DNA of 64,000 nt from positions 186,001-250,000 of the forward strand of contig JBAOKB010000045.1 of NCBI GenBank assembly GCA_037044905.1, in the 5' to 3' direction. Under the pieces are notes generated by a model, which was given only the letters and a program-made list of their open reading frames with translations, searched no databases and was not told where the DNA came from. Position numbers and translations under genes: made by a program. Positions 32,940-43,467 of the stretch are shown one piece after another (positions within the stretch are counted from its first letter, which is position 1; each line of letters begins with the position of its first letter). Origin of the DNA: Hortaea werneckii. Its lineage: Eukaryota > Ascomycota > Dothideomycetes > Mycosphaerellales > Teratosphaeriaceae.

Positions 32940-35369
32940 ATGGCCGAGACGCCACCAGAACTGACCTGGTCGGCTCAATACCAGCTCACCTCAAGCCGCA
33001 GCCAAGGTCTACCAGGCGATAAGATCCTCCTCCCGCCCTCAGCGCTCGAGGCGCTCCTGTCAGCCTCTGCGAACCTCGCGGCCGAGTCCGCGCGCCGCGA
33101 CCTGCCTGCCTACGACCCTTACAACTCCTCCACTTACTCTGCCTACCGACGAGCCGAGTCCGAATACCAGGACCACCGCCACCAGCTACCGCATCCGCTT
33201 ACGTTCCGGCTGGTGAACCCGGAGAATGGCAGGGTGGTGTATGCGGGTATCAGGGAGTTCTCGGCGGAGGAAGGGCAGGCGGTGTTGAGTCCCTTTTTGC
33301 AAGAGGCGTTGGGATTGAGAGTGGAAGGGGGGAGCAGGAAAGCGGACACGTCGGTGCCCGATGATGCGATCGATAGCGAGGCGAACGGTAATGCGGATTT
33401 GACCGTCACGGTACATGCGAAGCAATTGCCGAAGGGCGTCTTTGTTAAGCTACGGCCGCTGGAGCCCGGCTACGATCCAGAGGATTGGAAAGCCCTGCTC
33501 GAGCAACATCTGCGACAGAACTACACCACTTTGACGAACGGCGAAGTGCTTGTAGTGCCCGGCGGACGAGCGACGGGCGGGAAGAAAGAGGAGTTTAGGT
33601 TTCTGGTTGATGGCTTTAAGCCGGAGACGGACGGGATTTGCATCGTTGATACCGATCTGGAGGTGGATATAGAGGCCCTAAACGAGGAGCAGGCGCGCGA
33701 GACGTTGAAGAGGATCGCGGCGAAATTGACCAAAGCACCGGGGACAGAGCAAGGCAGCTCGCCGGGGGCGAACTGGATATCTTTAAGTCGCAACCCGGCC
33801 AGGTTCTTCCGGGAGAATATGTCGACTATGAAATGCCGTCGTGGGATAGGTCGCAGACGTTGGAGTTTGAGCTCACGGCGGAGGATGACGGCGAGGATTT
33901 GGATTTGCTTGTTAGCCCTTTGTCTGCCACACAGAGGGCCAAACCGCGGATTGACGAGTATAAGTTTGCGGATATCGATGGGCGGCCGACGAAGAGGATA
34001 CGTCTCGAGCCGACTAATGTCGAGCTGGAAGGGGTTGAGGCGCTACAGGTGTCTGTCCATGCATTCTCGCAGACTGAGGCAAACGAAGTGGTTGGAGATG
34101 GTGTCAATCAGACAGAGGCGGAAAATGATGAATCACGACCACGGCAGTTTACTTTGCGCGCGCACCATCCTCATCCTGACGAAAAGATGCAAGATGGCGA
34201 CGAGACGAAGGGGCGGAAGAAGCGCCTAACGAGGGAGACGTCAAGTGTAAGAACTGCGGCCAATGGGTGCCTCAGCGTACTCTCATGTTGCACGAGAATT
34301 TCTGTCTTCGTAATAATGTGCTCTGTCCGAAGGGATGTGGGCAAATCTTCCAGAAACGTTCGCCAGAATTCGAGCAACATTGGCATTGTCCACACGACGA
34401 AGCTTATGGCAACAGTGCACGCTCCGGCAGAAGCATGAAGCGCTTATCCATCCGAAAGAAGTCCTTGCGATGCTCAGAATGCGGCACACAAGAGACGTTC
34501 CGAATATGCCAGCTCTTGCACAACATCGAACTACTACGTGCCCGGCGAAGCTGATCCTCTGTCGCTTCTGCCACCTCGTCGTCCCCCAGGAAGGCGACCC
34601 CGATGGCCCCAACGCCGAAGCCCTCCTATCCGGCATGACGCCCCACGAGCTAGCCGACGGCGCAAGGACGACGGAATGCCACCTGTGCAACAAGATCGTG
34701 CGACTGCGAGACATGGAAACGCACCTCAAGAACCACGACCTCGACCGCTTCTCCCGCCCGGCCCCGCATCCCTGCCGCAACCTCGTCTGCGGCCGCACCC
34801 TCGACGTCTGCTCCAAGACCGGCGACACCCGCGCCGGCTCCCGCATGGGCCAGGGCCCGGGAAACGACATCGGGCTCTGCAGCGCCTGCTTCGGGCCCCT
34901 GTACGTCAGCATGCACGATCCGGAGGGCAAAGCGCTGCGGCGGCGTATCGAGCGCCGATACCTGCAGCAGCTCGTCACGGGGTGCGGGAAGCCCTGGTGC
35001 CGGAACGAGTTCTGCAAGGTCGGTCGGAAGAATTTGGGTCTTGCGGAGGGTGGGGGTGGTAGTAGTAGTATCACGACTAAGGATGCGGTGCCGATGATTA
35101 GGCCTTTCCTGCAGGGGCTGGAGAGGGGCGAGGCGAGCTCGCCGCTGCATTTCTGTGTGGATGAGAAGAGTCAGAGGCTGCGCGCGCTGGCTGGTATGCT
35201 TGCTGCGGAAGAAGATGGAGGGCTGACTGGCGGCGCCGGCGGTAAAGGTGGGTATGGGTTTGAATGGTGCGTTGGGGCGCTGGAGGCGGAAGGAGGGGAT
35301 CTTGATAACGCGCGGCAGTGGTTGAAGAATTATGCCTCCAGCGAGGCAGGAAGGGGGAGAGGGATGTGA
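32940..35369 (+). CDS. UFD1-domain zinc-finger protein, several frameshifts
   Basis: About 810 residues across five apparent one-base breaks. Residues 1-~165 form a Ufd1-like double-psi barrel (LPGDKILLPPSALEALL, HPLTFRLVNPENG, GVFVKLRPLEPGYDPEDW). A middle segment follows with GEYVDYEM and VDTDLEVDIEAL. The C-terminal half is Cys/His-rich: CKNCGQWVPQRTLMLHENFC, CPKGCGQIF, RCSECGT, CPAKLILCRFCHLVVP and CHLCNKIVRLRDMETHLKNH. A last block with C-x-N-x-V-C-G-R-T and GCGKPWCRNEFCKVG recalls a zinc-binding AZUL-type module. Filamentous fungi have this UFD1-plus-zinc-finger layout; a role in ubiquitin-dependent degradation is inferred. Breaks: 33774-33778, 34210-34213, ~34413-34430, 34465-34470 and 34500-34501. 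It may be a decaying gene, but errors elsewhere in the window argue for assembly noise. Confidence 0.8.
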
Positions 35370-35613
35370 GTGTGGGGAAATGTGGTTGGGGAGAGTTAAC
35401 TACCAAGTGAATTAAAACGATCTAAGAAGTAATGACCATGGCTTGAAAGAGATTCCTATCATTCCATCGTGGGTGGGAGAAAGATTAACTCGTTCAGCCG
35501 TTAAGCCCTACAAGGAGGAGAAGGAAAACTCTCGCTCGCTCACCAAAAACTCCAAGACATATTAGTTATTTACCCGGTACAATTTTGGTGGAGGAGACAA
35601 CAGTGTTTTTGCC

Positions 35614-36449
35614 TCACGCAGCCCGACGCACCATCCGATCAAGATTAGGTCCCGCCTCAGGAGCAGCAGGGGGATGATGCTGCCACTTCGGACGCGGATA
35701 CACACCCCAGGAGGCATACCCCGGCACGACTTGAGCTGCGGGCTCTGCGTCGCGTTTCGCTGGTCGGCGGATCAGATGCTCTTCGATGGCTGACTCCTCG
35801 GTATCCTGGCCCTCTGGTTCTGTGTCGCGTTTTGCTGGTCGGCGGATTAGATGCTCTTCGCCAACTGATGATGTCTCCGTGCTCGTGGTCGTGCTTTCTA
35901 GTTCGGACGCTTCGCGTTTAGCTGGTCTGCGGATGAAGGTTTCGGTCGTTTCGTCCTCGACGCTGTCATCCGAGGCGCTGTCCATGGCTCGTTTCGCGGG
36001 ACGTCGGATGAAGGCTTCGACGATGGCTTCGTCTGCAATGTCATCCGTAGTGGCTTCCTCGTCGCGTTTGGCTGGTCGACGGATCAAGTGGTCGGTTGGG
36101 ATGGAAGCAGCGTCCGTCGTGTCGGAGATGTCGCTCTCGCGTTTGGCCGGACGACGGATGAAGGCCTGAACAATCTCATCCCAGGACAATTCGGCTGCTG
36201 CGGTCTCATCGTAAGTATCTCGTTTGGCTGGCCGACGGATCAAAGCAGTGCCATCTTCGAAGAGAGCCTCGGAAGTCCATAAGGTGTCGAAGTCTCGGAT
36301 GGCTGCGTCTTTCTCCTCTGTTGACGCCATCGGAAGCTATGGGAGTGCCACCTCGGTCAGAACGGTTCTTGGAACATTATCTACTTGCAAAATCTTACCG
36401 CATATGATGCTACAAACAGAGCCGGGAGAGCCAAGCTGCTAATCCTCAT
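35614..36449 (-). CDS. secreted Kex2-repeat peptide precursor (candidate fungal RiPP precursor)
   Basis: Exons 36399-36449 and 35614-36336 (62-bp intron), 257 residues, intact. Exon 1 is a signal peptide (MRISSLALPALFVASYA). The body holds seven copies of (L/F)IRRPAKR, the Lys-Arg being a Kex2 site, separated by 18-22-residue spacers rich in Asp, Glu, Ser and Thr. The residue before the hexapeptide is A, A, H, A, T, H, H in order, and the first core residue is L, F, L, F, F, L, L. A non-repeated tail of 44 residues follows the last Lys-Arg. Repeats ending in KR with acidic spacers match the precursors of ustiloxin-, phomopsin-, asperipin- and victorin-type peptides and other Kex2-processed repeat proteins. 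The UstYa-type gene 2.7 kb away supports that reading. It could instead be an unmodified secreted peptide. Confidence 0.85.
35731..36240 (-). repeat. seven-copy coding repeat, [L/F]IRRPAKR
   Basis: Seven in-frame copies at intervals of 25-29 codons. The hexapeptide plus KR is nearly invariant while the spacers have diverged freely, indicating selection on the core and cleavage site. Confidence 0.9.
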
Positions 36450-37519
36450 TGTGTTGTCTTCAGGGTCGCTGCGGTGACTTGAGATTCTAGGTTGATACCT
36501 CAAGTTCTTAAAAGCAATGGAATTGGAGATTGATAGCTCCAAAGGGGCCCAGGAACGCTCCTTAGATGTTCTACACTGCTGCAGAGAACCGTCCAGGACT
36601 GGCACAAATTCACAGCTGTACTTATACATCGCGGGTGCCTGCGTCAAGACATGTCATGCGACCGCAGGAGGAAAAGCTACAAAGTCTTCCATATGAGCAT
36701 TACCAATCGCCAAATGCTACCACGAGTAGTCGCTGGGAGCTGCTCTTATCGCGAGTCGTTGCCACACGCAGAGCTCTAGATCGGCACAACACGTGCTATC
36801 GACCTTAGGTGTCAGGTTGAAGGAGGGTTACAAGGAAGACACCGTGACACAATAGCAATTGAGTGATTGCATTACTGCGTACCAGGCTAGGCTCGAAAGG
36901 AATGTGGCAGTTTCATGCAGTGCAACAGTCATCGGGATGGGAATCAGGCAGCTCATACCAGAATCTGAGATCTGTGGTCCTGTCAAAGTCTTGGAGACCC
37001 TAGATTATCCTATGAGCGGTTTCGCCGATGAGGTTTCGAACTGGCATGGAGAATCGAACCGAGCTGCAATCCACTTGATGTACCGTAGTAAAGAAAGCTT
37101 CTTGCGTACAGGGGGTGCATCGTGTGTCCAGGTAGTTTCAACCATAGCCAAAAGGCATGCTCCATGACGAACATCCACCGCAGCACAAGGTAAGTATCGA
37201 GTTGTGTATCTTAGGGGATGATTTGATTGCCGCCTCCCCGACCCACGCAAGTAATCGCTCTTCTGGATTTGCCACATCATCGTAGTGAATGCTCAAACGC
37301 GCTCGGACGAGAGCTGACTAAGCACTCGGCTGTCAGCTAGGCGGAGCCGAGGTTGTGAGGAGTGAACTCCTCGCCGCTACGCTCTACCACCACGATGTAG
37401 CCGCAACCACAGCCGTATCTGGCTCGTCATACCGACTGAAAATTGTAGGTCGTAACAATCTCATTTTCTTCCTGAATCGCAACTCTTTCCTCGGATCTAT
37501 CTCACGTCCCAAGTGCAAC
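36450..37519. promoter_or_regulatory. divergent promoter region, peptide precursor / dehydrogenase
   Basis: 1.07 kb between divergent starts. A shared promoter could co-regulate the precursor and the dehydrogenase. A plus-strand frame at 36859-37167 has no recognisable features. No factor site named. Confidence 0.4.
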
Positions 37520-38507
37520 ATGGCGAGCAAGAGGGTCGAACAGATAGCAGCCCACCTTAACTTCCCTAAGGGCATGCTTGCTGGGCAAGTGGCGATCATC
37601 ACAGGTTCAGGTCAGGGTATTGGCGCCGAGGTCGCTAGATTATTCTCGAATGAGGGCGCGAAGGTGGTAGTGAGTGACATCGACGCTGGTGAGTTTGCAT
37701 TGCACCAATTTGACAGACACAGCCGCTGAGACAGTGCGACGTCAGGCAAGGCGAAGAAGGTCGCAGATGACATTAACGCCTCCGGGGTGAGGCCCTTGCG
37801 GTACCCGGTGACATGCTGGATGACAATTACCTTGGTGAGCTTGTGAAGAAGACGGCAGAGTTTGGCAAGGGCAAGATCCACATCATTGTCAACAACGCCG
37901 GCTTCACTTGGGACGGTGTGATTCACAAGGTAGACCACTTAGTTCGCAAGGCAATCATGGCACTAGGAGCTGACCATGGTCCCAGACTACCGACAAGCAA
38001 TGGGATACCATCCTCGCCCTCCACTGCACAGCACCCTTCAAGCTGGTCCGAGCAGCAGCACCGTACTTCCGGGTCAAGGATGGCGAGCCTCGCTCCGTCG
38101 TCAACATTTCCAGCACTTCCGGCGTCCATGGTAACGCGGGCCAGGCGAACTACGCGCTAGCCAAGGCTGGTGTCACAGGTCTCACGAAAACCATCGCGAA
38201 AGAATGGGGTCCGTCTTTCGGGGTCCGCGCCAATACGATCGCCTTCGGGCACATTGCGACCCGCTTGACGGCGGCGAAGGAAGAAGGCGCTTTCATCACT
38301 ACCCCCTGATGGCGAGAAGGTAGCTCTGGGGATACCGCAGGCACAGAAGCAGCGAGAGAGGCGGGCAATGCCGCCTTTAAGGATATTCCGCTTGGGCGGC
38401 CTGGCACTGCGACGGAAGCTGCTAGTTCGGTGCTCGCTGTGTGCAGTCCGCTGTTTAGTTACGTGAGTGGACAGACGATCAGCGTGACTGGAGGCAGGAA
38501 TATGTAA
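37520..38507 (+). CDS. short-chain dehydrogenase/reductase (FabG-like), three breaks
   Basis: Exons 37520-37688, 37746-37929 and 37986-38507 (introns 57 and 56 bp), about 291 residues. Rossmann-fold SDR: GQVAIITGSGQGIGAEVARLF (TGxxxGxG), the VVSDID acidic residue after beta-2, VNNAGFTWDG (NNAG), NISSTSGVHGNAGQANYALAK (catalytic Ser, Tyr and Lys) and the end VSGQTISVTGGRNM. Closest to 3-oxoacyl-ACP-reductase-like SDRs; the true substrate is unknown. Breaks: G-run at 37784-37787 (one short), C-run at 38302-38306 (one extra) and near 38352-38363 (one short); the last two cancel. It lies between the peptide precursor and the UstYa-type gene, so it could be a tailoring enzyme, or an unrelated bystander or recent pseudogene. 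Confidence 0.8.
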
Positions 38508-39100
38508 ATTCGAGATCCAAAATGTAAGTGTGATACCACAATGAATCTGTCTGCCAAATATCGCGCAAAGCTCTCTTGACCGTCGATCCCCAATCGCTTT
38601 TGAGGCTTGATTGGCATAAAAGCAGAAGTATTCATGCAATTCGTACACCCAAGCTAGCAGAGCTATTGAGGAGCGTTGCACGAAGCAGTGAAACCCACGT
38701 GTTGGAAGATAAACAGGCTCATGACGGCCACGATGGTTTCAAATCGCAGACTTCTTTGTTCTCGATCTCGTTAGCTACAACTCCCGCTAGGCTGCTCGCC
38801 AAGGTAAGCGACCTGTTCGGCAACTGTGACCTTTATGGCGGAGGGACTTTCGACAAGATTGAGAATGCAGGCCGCTGCCTTATGGCGCAGAGGCAGGCAT
38901 CCCCGATGGGTCCTGCAGCCAACCCTCAGAGAGCAGCTCCCATGTCGTCGAGGATTACTACGAGAGGCTGGCATTGGCCAGTCACTCGCGCGAGCGAGGA
39001 ATCAGCCAGATCGTCGTCTCCAGAGTCAGCTATATTGGTAGAAGAAGTGCCGGATGGTTTCTGGTTGAAATATCCGCAGCATCCGCGTAAAACCAACAGG
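38508..39100. other. upstream region of UstYa-type gene
   Basis: The UstYa frame is open from 38576, so the true start could be as early as 38882 or 38945. The sequence before 39101 shows no conserved feature and is left as leader. Confidence 0.35.
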
Positions 39101-40032
39101 ATGAGGCCAGCGTTTAGGCGAGAACACACGGATATAGGGTTCATTTCGACAAAGGCACCGGCTTCGGAGCCACTTGGGGCAACAGGTCCATCTGAGGCAA
39201 AGACCCTGCTGATGGAGACAGAAGAGGATGGACGTGCAGAGGCAGACACTAATGCCGAAGATACAAGAAGGCCGAAGAATGCCGACAGGGCTCTGGCAGC
39301 TGCATACCCAAGGAACCTATGGAAGCTAGCCACGATCCTGCTTGCCATAGCAACATTAACGCAAGCAGCACTGTTCATCTTTATAGCATCCCATGACCGC
39401 GATACAAACCGCACCGACTTTCCCGGCGCACCAAGACCAAGTCGAAAGACCACAAGAAGCTACACCTACGCCCTCCGAGCATCAGAGAACGGGACGCTCT
39501 ACCCCGTCGTCGACCCTTCCTCACCAACCTACGTGGGCCCACCAAGTCCCCAAATCGACCAAGCCTGGAACCAACTGATCGAACCCCGGTACTTCAAACT
39601 CACCGAATCCGAAGTGGCCCATCTCACCTCCAACGATGAAGACCTGCCTGCTCCCGAACCACTCCCGCAATGGCCCGGAGCAGTCCCAGAACCAGGCGTG
39701 TACGGGGGATCGACATGCTACACTCGCTGCACTGCGTAGACAGTCTCCGTAAAGCGCTAACACCGGATTACTACGCCGCAGACGAGATGTTCCTGCTTCC
39801 CGGCGAGACGACGTGGTTGCATCTGTCCCACTGCATTGAGCAGTTGCGACAGGCGGTGCTTTGCCATGGGGACACGACGCCCGTGACGTTGAAGCCGGTT
39901 TTGACGGAGCTGGGGGACGGGAAGAGGTTGCTGACGATGTTGGGGGAGACGGAGAGGAAGCACACGTGTAGGGATTCGGAGGAGATAATACGATGGGTGA
40001 AGCAGCGGGCTGCTGAGAGGGGGTTTGTTTAA
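39101..40032 (+). CDS. UstYa-family (DUF3328) oxidase-like protein, one frameshift
   Basis: About 310 residues from the ATG at 39101. An acidic cytosolic N-terminus leads to one membrane segment (LWKLATILLAIATLTQAALF, residues ~78-100). The lumenal part has a DQAWNQLIEPRYFKLTESEV block typical of the family, and then the two signatures HSLHC (with VDSLRKALTPDYY) and HLSHC (with IEQLRQAVLC), i.e. both HxxHC motifs. UstYa/UstYb-type proteins install oxidative cyclisations in Kex2-processed fungal peptides. The frame changes in the G-run at 39704-39708 (one base short), between the membrane-proximal half and the first HxxHC. Proximity to the repeat precursor makes it the likely maturation enzyme (inference). 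No second DUF3328 gene, tyrosinase or S41 peptidase was seen in the window. Confidence 0.87.
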
Positions 40033-40183
40033 TTCATACATGGTTGTGAAGTCTATGCTTATCTCGCTTTCGCGCGAGGACGTAATTTGCTCGTTGTTTC
40101 CGAGTTGTCCCATACTAAGCACAAGATGCGCACGAAACCGTCTTCAAGTGGCATTTATCGCTGGTGGCTCACACACAAGGTGT

Positions 40184-41485
40184 TTAGTGCTTCACCAAGC
40201 TCTCGTTCCTCTCCTCCTTCGCCTTGCCGTACTTCTTCAGCCTGATGGCGTTGACGGAGATGAAGCCCGTAGCGTCCTGGGGCTGGAAGTCACCGATCTC
40301 GTCCATGGAGCTCTCGCTCTCGTCGTACAGCTTCTCGGTCTCGGACCAGCGGCCCATGATGTAGCACATGCCCTTGTAAGCGCGGCACCTAACGGAGCCG
40401 TTGACGTTCTTCTGCGACACGGCGATGGACTCCTCGAGGAACTCGCGCTCGGGGGAGAAGTACAGGCCGTTGTAGAGGAGCTTGGCGTAGTTGAAGGTCA
40501 GGAACTGGTCACGCAGAGCGCGGACCTCACGGTCCATGACGAGACCCTCGAGGTCGACGTGGGCCTGGCGAAGCATGGTCAGGCCGGGAGTCTCGTAGCA
40601 GCCACGGCTCTTGAGGCCGATGAAGCGGTTCTCGACGATGTCAAGACGGCCAATACCGTGGCGACGGGCGATCGCGTTGGCGGTCAAGAAAAGGTCGACT
40701 GGGTCGGTCTTTCTGCCGTCCTTGCCCTCAAGCTTGACCGGCAGACCCTTGGAGAAGTGCACGGTGAAGTCCTCAGGCTCGTTAGGGGCCTTCTTGGGGT
40801 CAACAGTGAGCTTCCACATGTCCTCCGGCGGGCTGGTGTTGGGGTCCTCCAGGATACCGGCCTCATATGAGCAGTGCGCCAAGTTCTCGTCCATACTCCA
40901 TGGCTTGCTCTTGGTGCTGGTGACTGGGATGCCGGTAGCGGCGGCGTAGTCAAGCAGGTCGTTCCTGCCCTTGAACTTGTTGTAGAAGACTGGGTCCCTC
41001 CATGGGGCGATGACGACGATGCTAGGCTGCAGTGCGTAGAAGGCCAGCTCGAAACGGACCTGGTCGTTGCCCTTGCCTGTGCAGCCGTGGGAGACGGCAA
41101 AGCAGCCCTCCTTCTGAGCGACGGCAATCTGAGCGCGAGCAATGACCGGGCGAGCGAGGGAGGTGCCGAGAAGGTAAACGTTCTCGTAGATGGCGTTGGA
41201 GGCGATGGCCGGGTAGCAGAGCTCCTCAATGAACTCGCGGCGAAGGTCCTCAATGTAGCACTTGGTCGCGCCAATCTTCAGTGCTTTCTCCTTGGCGGCC
41301 TCAAAGTCCTCCTCTTGACCGACGTCCGCCATGAAGGTGATCACCTCATAGCCTTCGTCCTATCACAGCGTTAGTTGGAGGTTCCCGCTCTGTTTACCAA
41401 GATTCACTCATACCAGCAGGTAGCGGAGGATACAGCTGGTATCCAGACCGCCTGAGTAGGCCAAACAAACTTTGCCCTTGCCCAT
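40184..41485 (-). CDS. ARG1: argininosuccinate synthase
   Basis: Exons 41414-41485 and 40184-41359 (54-bp intron), 415 residues, intact. Condenses citrulline and aspartate with ATP to argininosuccinate in arginine synthesis. Seen: the P-loop-like AYSGGLDTSCILRYLL, EVITFMADVGQEEDF, the GTSLARPVIA block, SHGCTGKGNDQVRFE, and GRLDIVENRFIGLKSRGCYETPG. Length is normal. It is divergent from the F-box-like gene with 289 bp between starts. Confidence 0.97.
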
Positions 41486-41774
41486 GTTTTCCGTTGGAGT
41501 ATGTGAAGCAACGAAGGACTTTTGAAAAGGTTTGAAAGGGTATCGAGGGGAGTCAATGGCTCTGAGATGACTTGTCACAAAAATCCGTGTACAGTCACGC
41601 GGCTTAAACGGGCTTATCGCAACGCTCGCCTTATCGCAAAGCCAAAGAGGGTCTAGTCTCCAGGTCCCCCCGCCGATGTAAGCCGATTGGTCAGTGACCT
41701 TCGCTGCCAGGTCCCGAACGTCGACGTCAATCATCAATGGCCATATCAATCAATATATCCAACACGATTCCGCC
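41486..41774. promoter_or_regulatory. ARG1 / F-box-like divergent promoter with CPC1- and CCAAT-like sites
   Basis: TGACTC on the minus strand (GAGTCA at 41550-41555) matches six bases of the Gcn4/CPC1 site expected for an arginine gene under cross-pathway control. A CCAAT box is on the minus strand at 41686-41690. Two TTATCGCAA copies lie near 41614 and 41631. Function is inferred. Confidence 0.4.
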
Positions 41775-43467
41775 ATGGCAACAGGCTGCAATTCAGCAGA
41801 AGAAGGCAGTAATCAGCTGCCACCACCTTTGCTGGATCTGCTCTCAAACTCCATCATTCTCCGACAAACATCTCCGTACATTCCAATCAAAAGTCTCCTC
41901 GCCCTTTCCGCCACCTCTAGAGCTTTTCGGGAAGTTATTCTCGCCAGTGCAGAAGCATGGCGGTATCTGGATTTGACGAACATATCCGCTGCCAAAATCG
42001 ATTCGTCACCGATCGATGTGGGTGGTGTAACATGGCGAGCAGAACGAATGGACGAATCGTTGACCGAGGATGACTTTTACGCGGGACCGCTACGAGGCAT
42101 CTTCGGAAGACTTCATCAGAAGGGCCTCCTCAAACATGTGCAGACCCTCGTGCTCGACGGCTTATCAGTACCTGCCGATCTCGTGAGGGAAATTGTGTCA
42201 GAAGACCGGTTCAATGTCAAGGTGCTGAGTCTGCGTGAGGCAAAGAATCTCAATGAGACGAAGCTGCAGCAAGTCCTTCGATACATTGTCCGCCCGACAC
42301 GACCCGATAGTACACCCAAGCTCAAAGCACTCTACTTTTCGGCTCGAGAGATAGTTCCAAAGTCATTGTAAACCAACAACAGCGCCTTGAAGGCTCGCAA
42401 GCATTGGGGGTGATGGCGACCGAAGGAGCCAGATCGGAGCCGAATGGAACCAGCGATCTTCCACCGCCCTCAGCGACGAAGAGACGAAATGGTATTTCTC
42501 GACCGGTCGGGCGTTGAAGAGGCCACAGCACGAGTGGGCTGACACCCTGCACGTCTGCAAGGACCTAATCGCGTTCGATGCCGTCCTGTGCAGAGGGCCA
42601 CGCCACGACATTACCAAGACCGAAAGCAAAGACTTCCTTCAGCCTGCCATTGCCACGGTCGCATTGGGCGCAGGGGGGATGTGAGATCTGCCATTCGTGC
42701 CCTGAAGAGCCTGCAATATTCGGTAAAAGCGAGGAGTCTGCTCTGCCGATCCTAGGTCCTCCGCCAACACACGCAGCCACTGTGCGAGCCGCACAGCTAC
42801 CGCATCTCCGGAGCGAAGAACGGGGATACCCACCTCTGATTCTGCGCTGCGAAGACTGTCTCCGTGGCCGGTGGTGCGAACGCTGCAATCGATGGTGGTG
42901 CGAGGATTGCTATGCCGAGCCGCTATCACGCCTCCATCTCCGGAACGACATGCAACAGGCGGACATGAGGGACGATCTGCAGAGAAACGGTGCAAGTTCG
43001 TTGCAAGGCACTACGGGGCCGAGTCTAAAGGTATACAGCAAACTCTGCGTCGAGCACTGCTTGGTGTCTGAAATGATGGCCGGGGCGGGGAGTAATGGGA
43101 TGTGGGGCTGAACAGCATTGGCCTTTTAGTTCCTCAGCTTGTGAATGTACGCTTTGACGTTCGTTCGACTGTGGGCTAAGAAGTGGTGATAGGCAAAGCC
43201 ACTAGCTGACGAGTGCAGTAGGTTCTGGGTGTACATCGAGACTGCTGGGGCTGTGGCAGAACGTGTGAAGACTGCCGAGCCATTACCATGCGGACATGCC
43301 GCAACTGCCGGACAGAGTACTGTCTGGAGCATGATGAAGGCTGTTCTGGAAACGAGGTGCGAAATCAAATTTTCATGATCGCCTGGCAGGCCTTTGAAGC
43401 TGACTTGCTTGATTTGAAGTGTGCATGGTGCAGCCATAGTGGGCGTCGTACGCGTGAGCTCTTCTAG
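41775..43467 (+). CDS. F-box-like protein with Cys-rich C-terminal modules, breaks and introns
   Basis: Starts MATGCNSAEE and has an F-box-like helical segment (LLDLLSNSIIL, YIPIKSLLALSATSRAFREVI), then leucine-rich turns (VLDGLSVPADLVREI, VKVLSLREAKNLNET). Beyond 42367 the frame shifts, by an unusually short intron or an indel, into IGAEWNQRS and EETKWYFSTGR. A G6 run at 42673-42678 appears one base too long, after which the Cys-rich part resumes: GCEICHSCPEEPAIFG, LILRCEDCLRGRWCERCNRWWCEDCY and YSKLCVEHCL. A further exon codes GCGRTCEDC and TCRNCRTEYCLEHDEG, and the last (43420-43467) CAWCSHSGRRTRELF after a 63-bp intron. The junction between 43090 and 43222 is unresolved. Family known from Dothideomycetes; ubiquitin-ligase adaptor role inferred. 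Confidence 0.65.

Noticed and set aside
34283..35150. long frames on the minus strand and in a second plus frame over the UFD1-like gene
   Set aside because: GC-rich third-position effects; the zinc-finger frame is the conserved one.
35614..36449. repeat precursor as an alpha-factor-type mating pheromone
   Set aside because: Pezizomycotina alpha-type pheromones have Trp/Cys-containing cores with Gly-Gln; this core has neither.
37040..37075. GGTTCGATTC-like sequence on the minus strand resembling a tRNA T-loop
   Set aside because: The flanking bases do not pair into a T-stem and no acceptor or anticodon arm fits around it.
40025..40870. 281-codon plus-strand frame over argininosuccinate synthase
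   Set aside because: Antisense shadow of a highly conserved, codon-biased gene.
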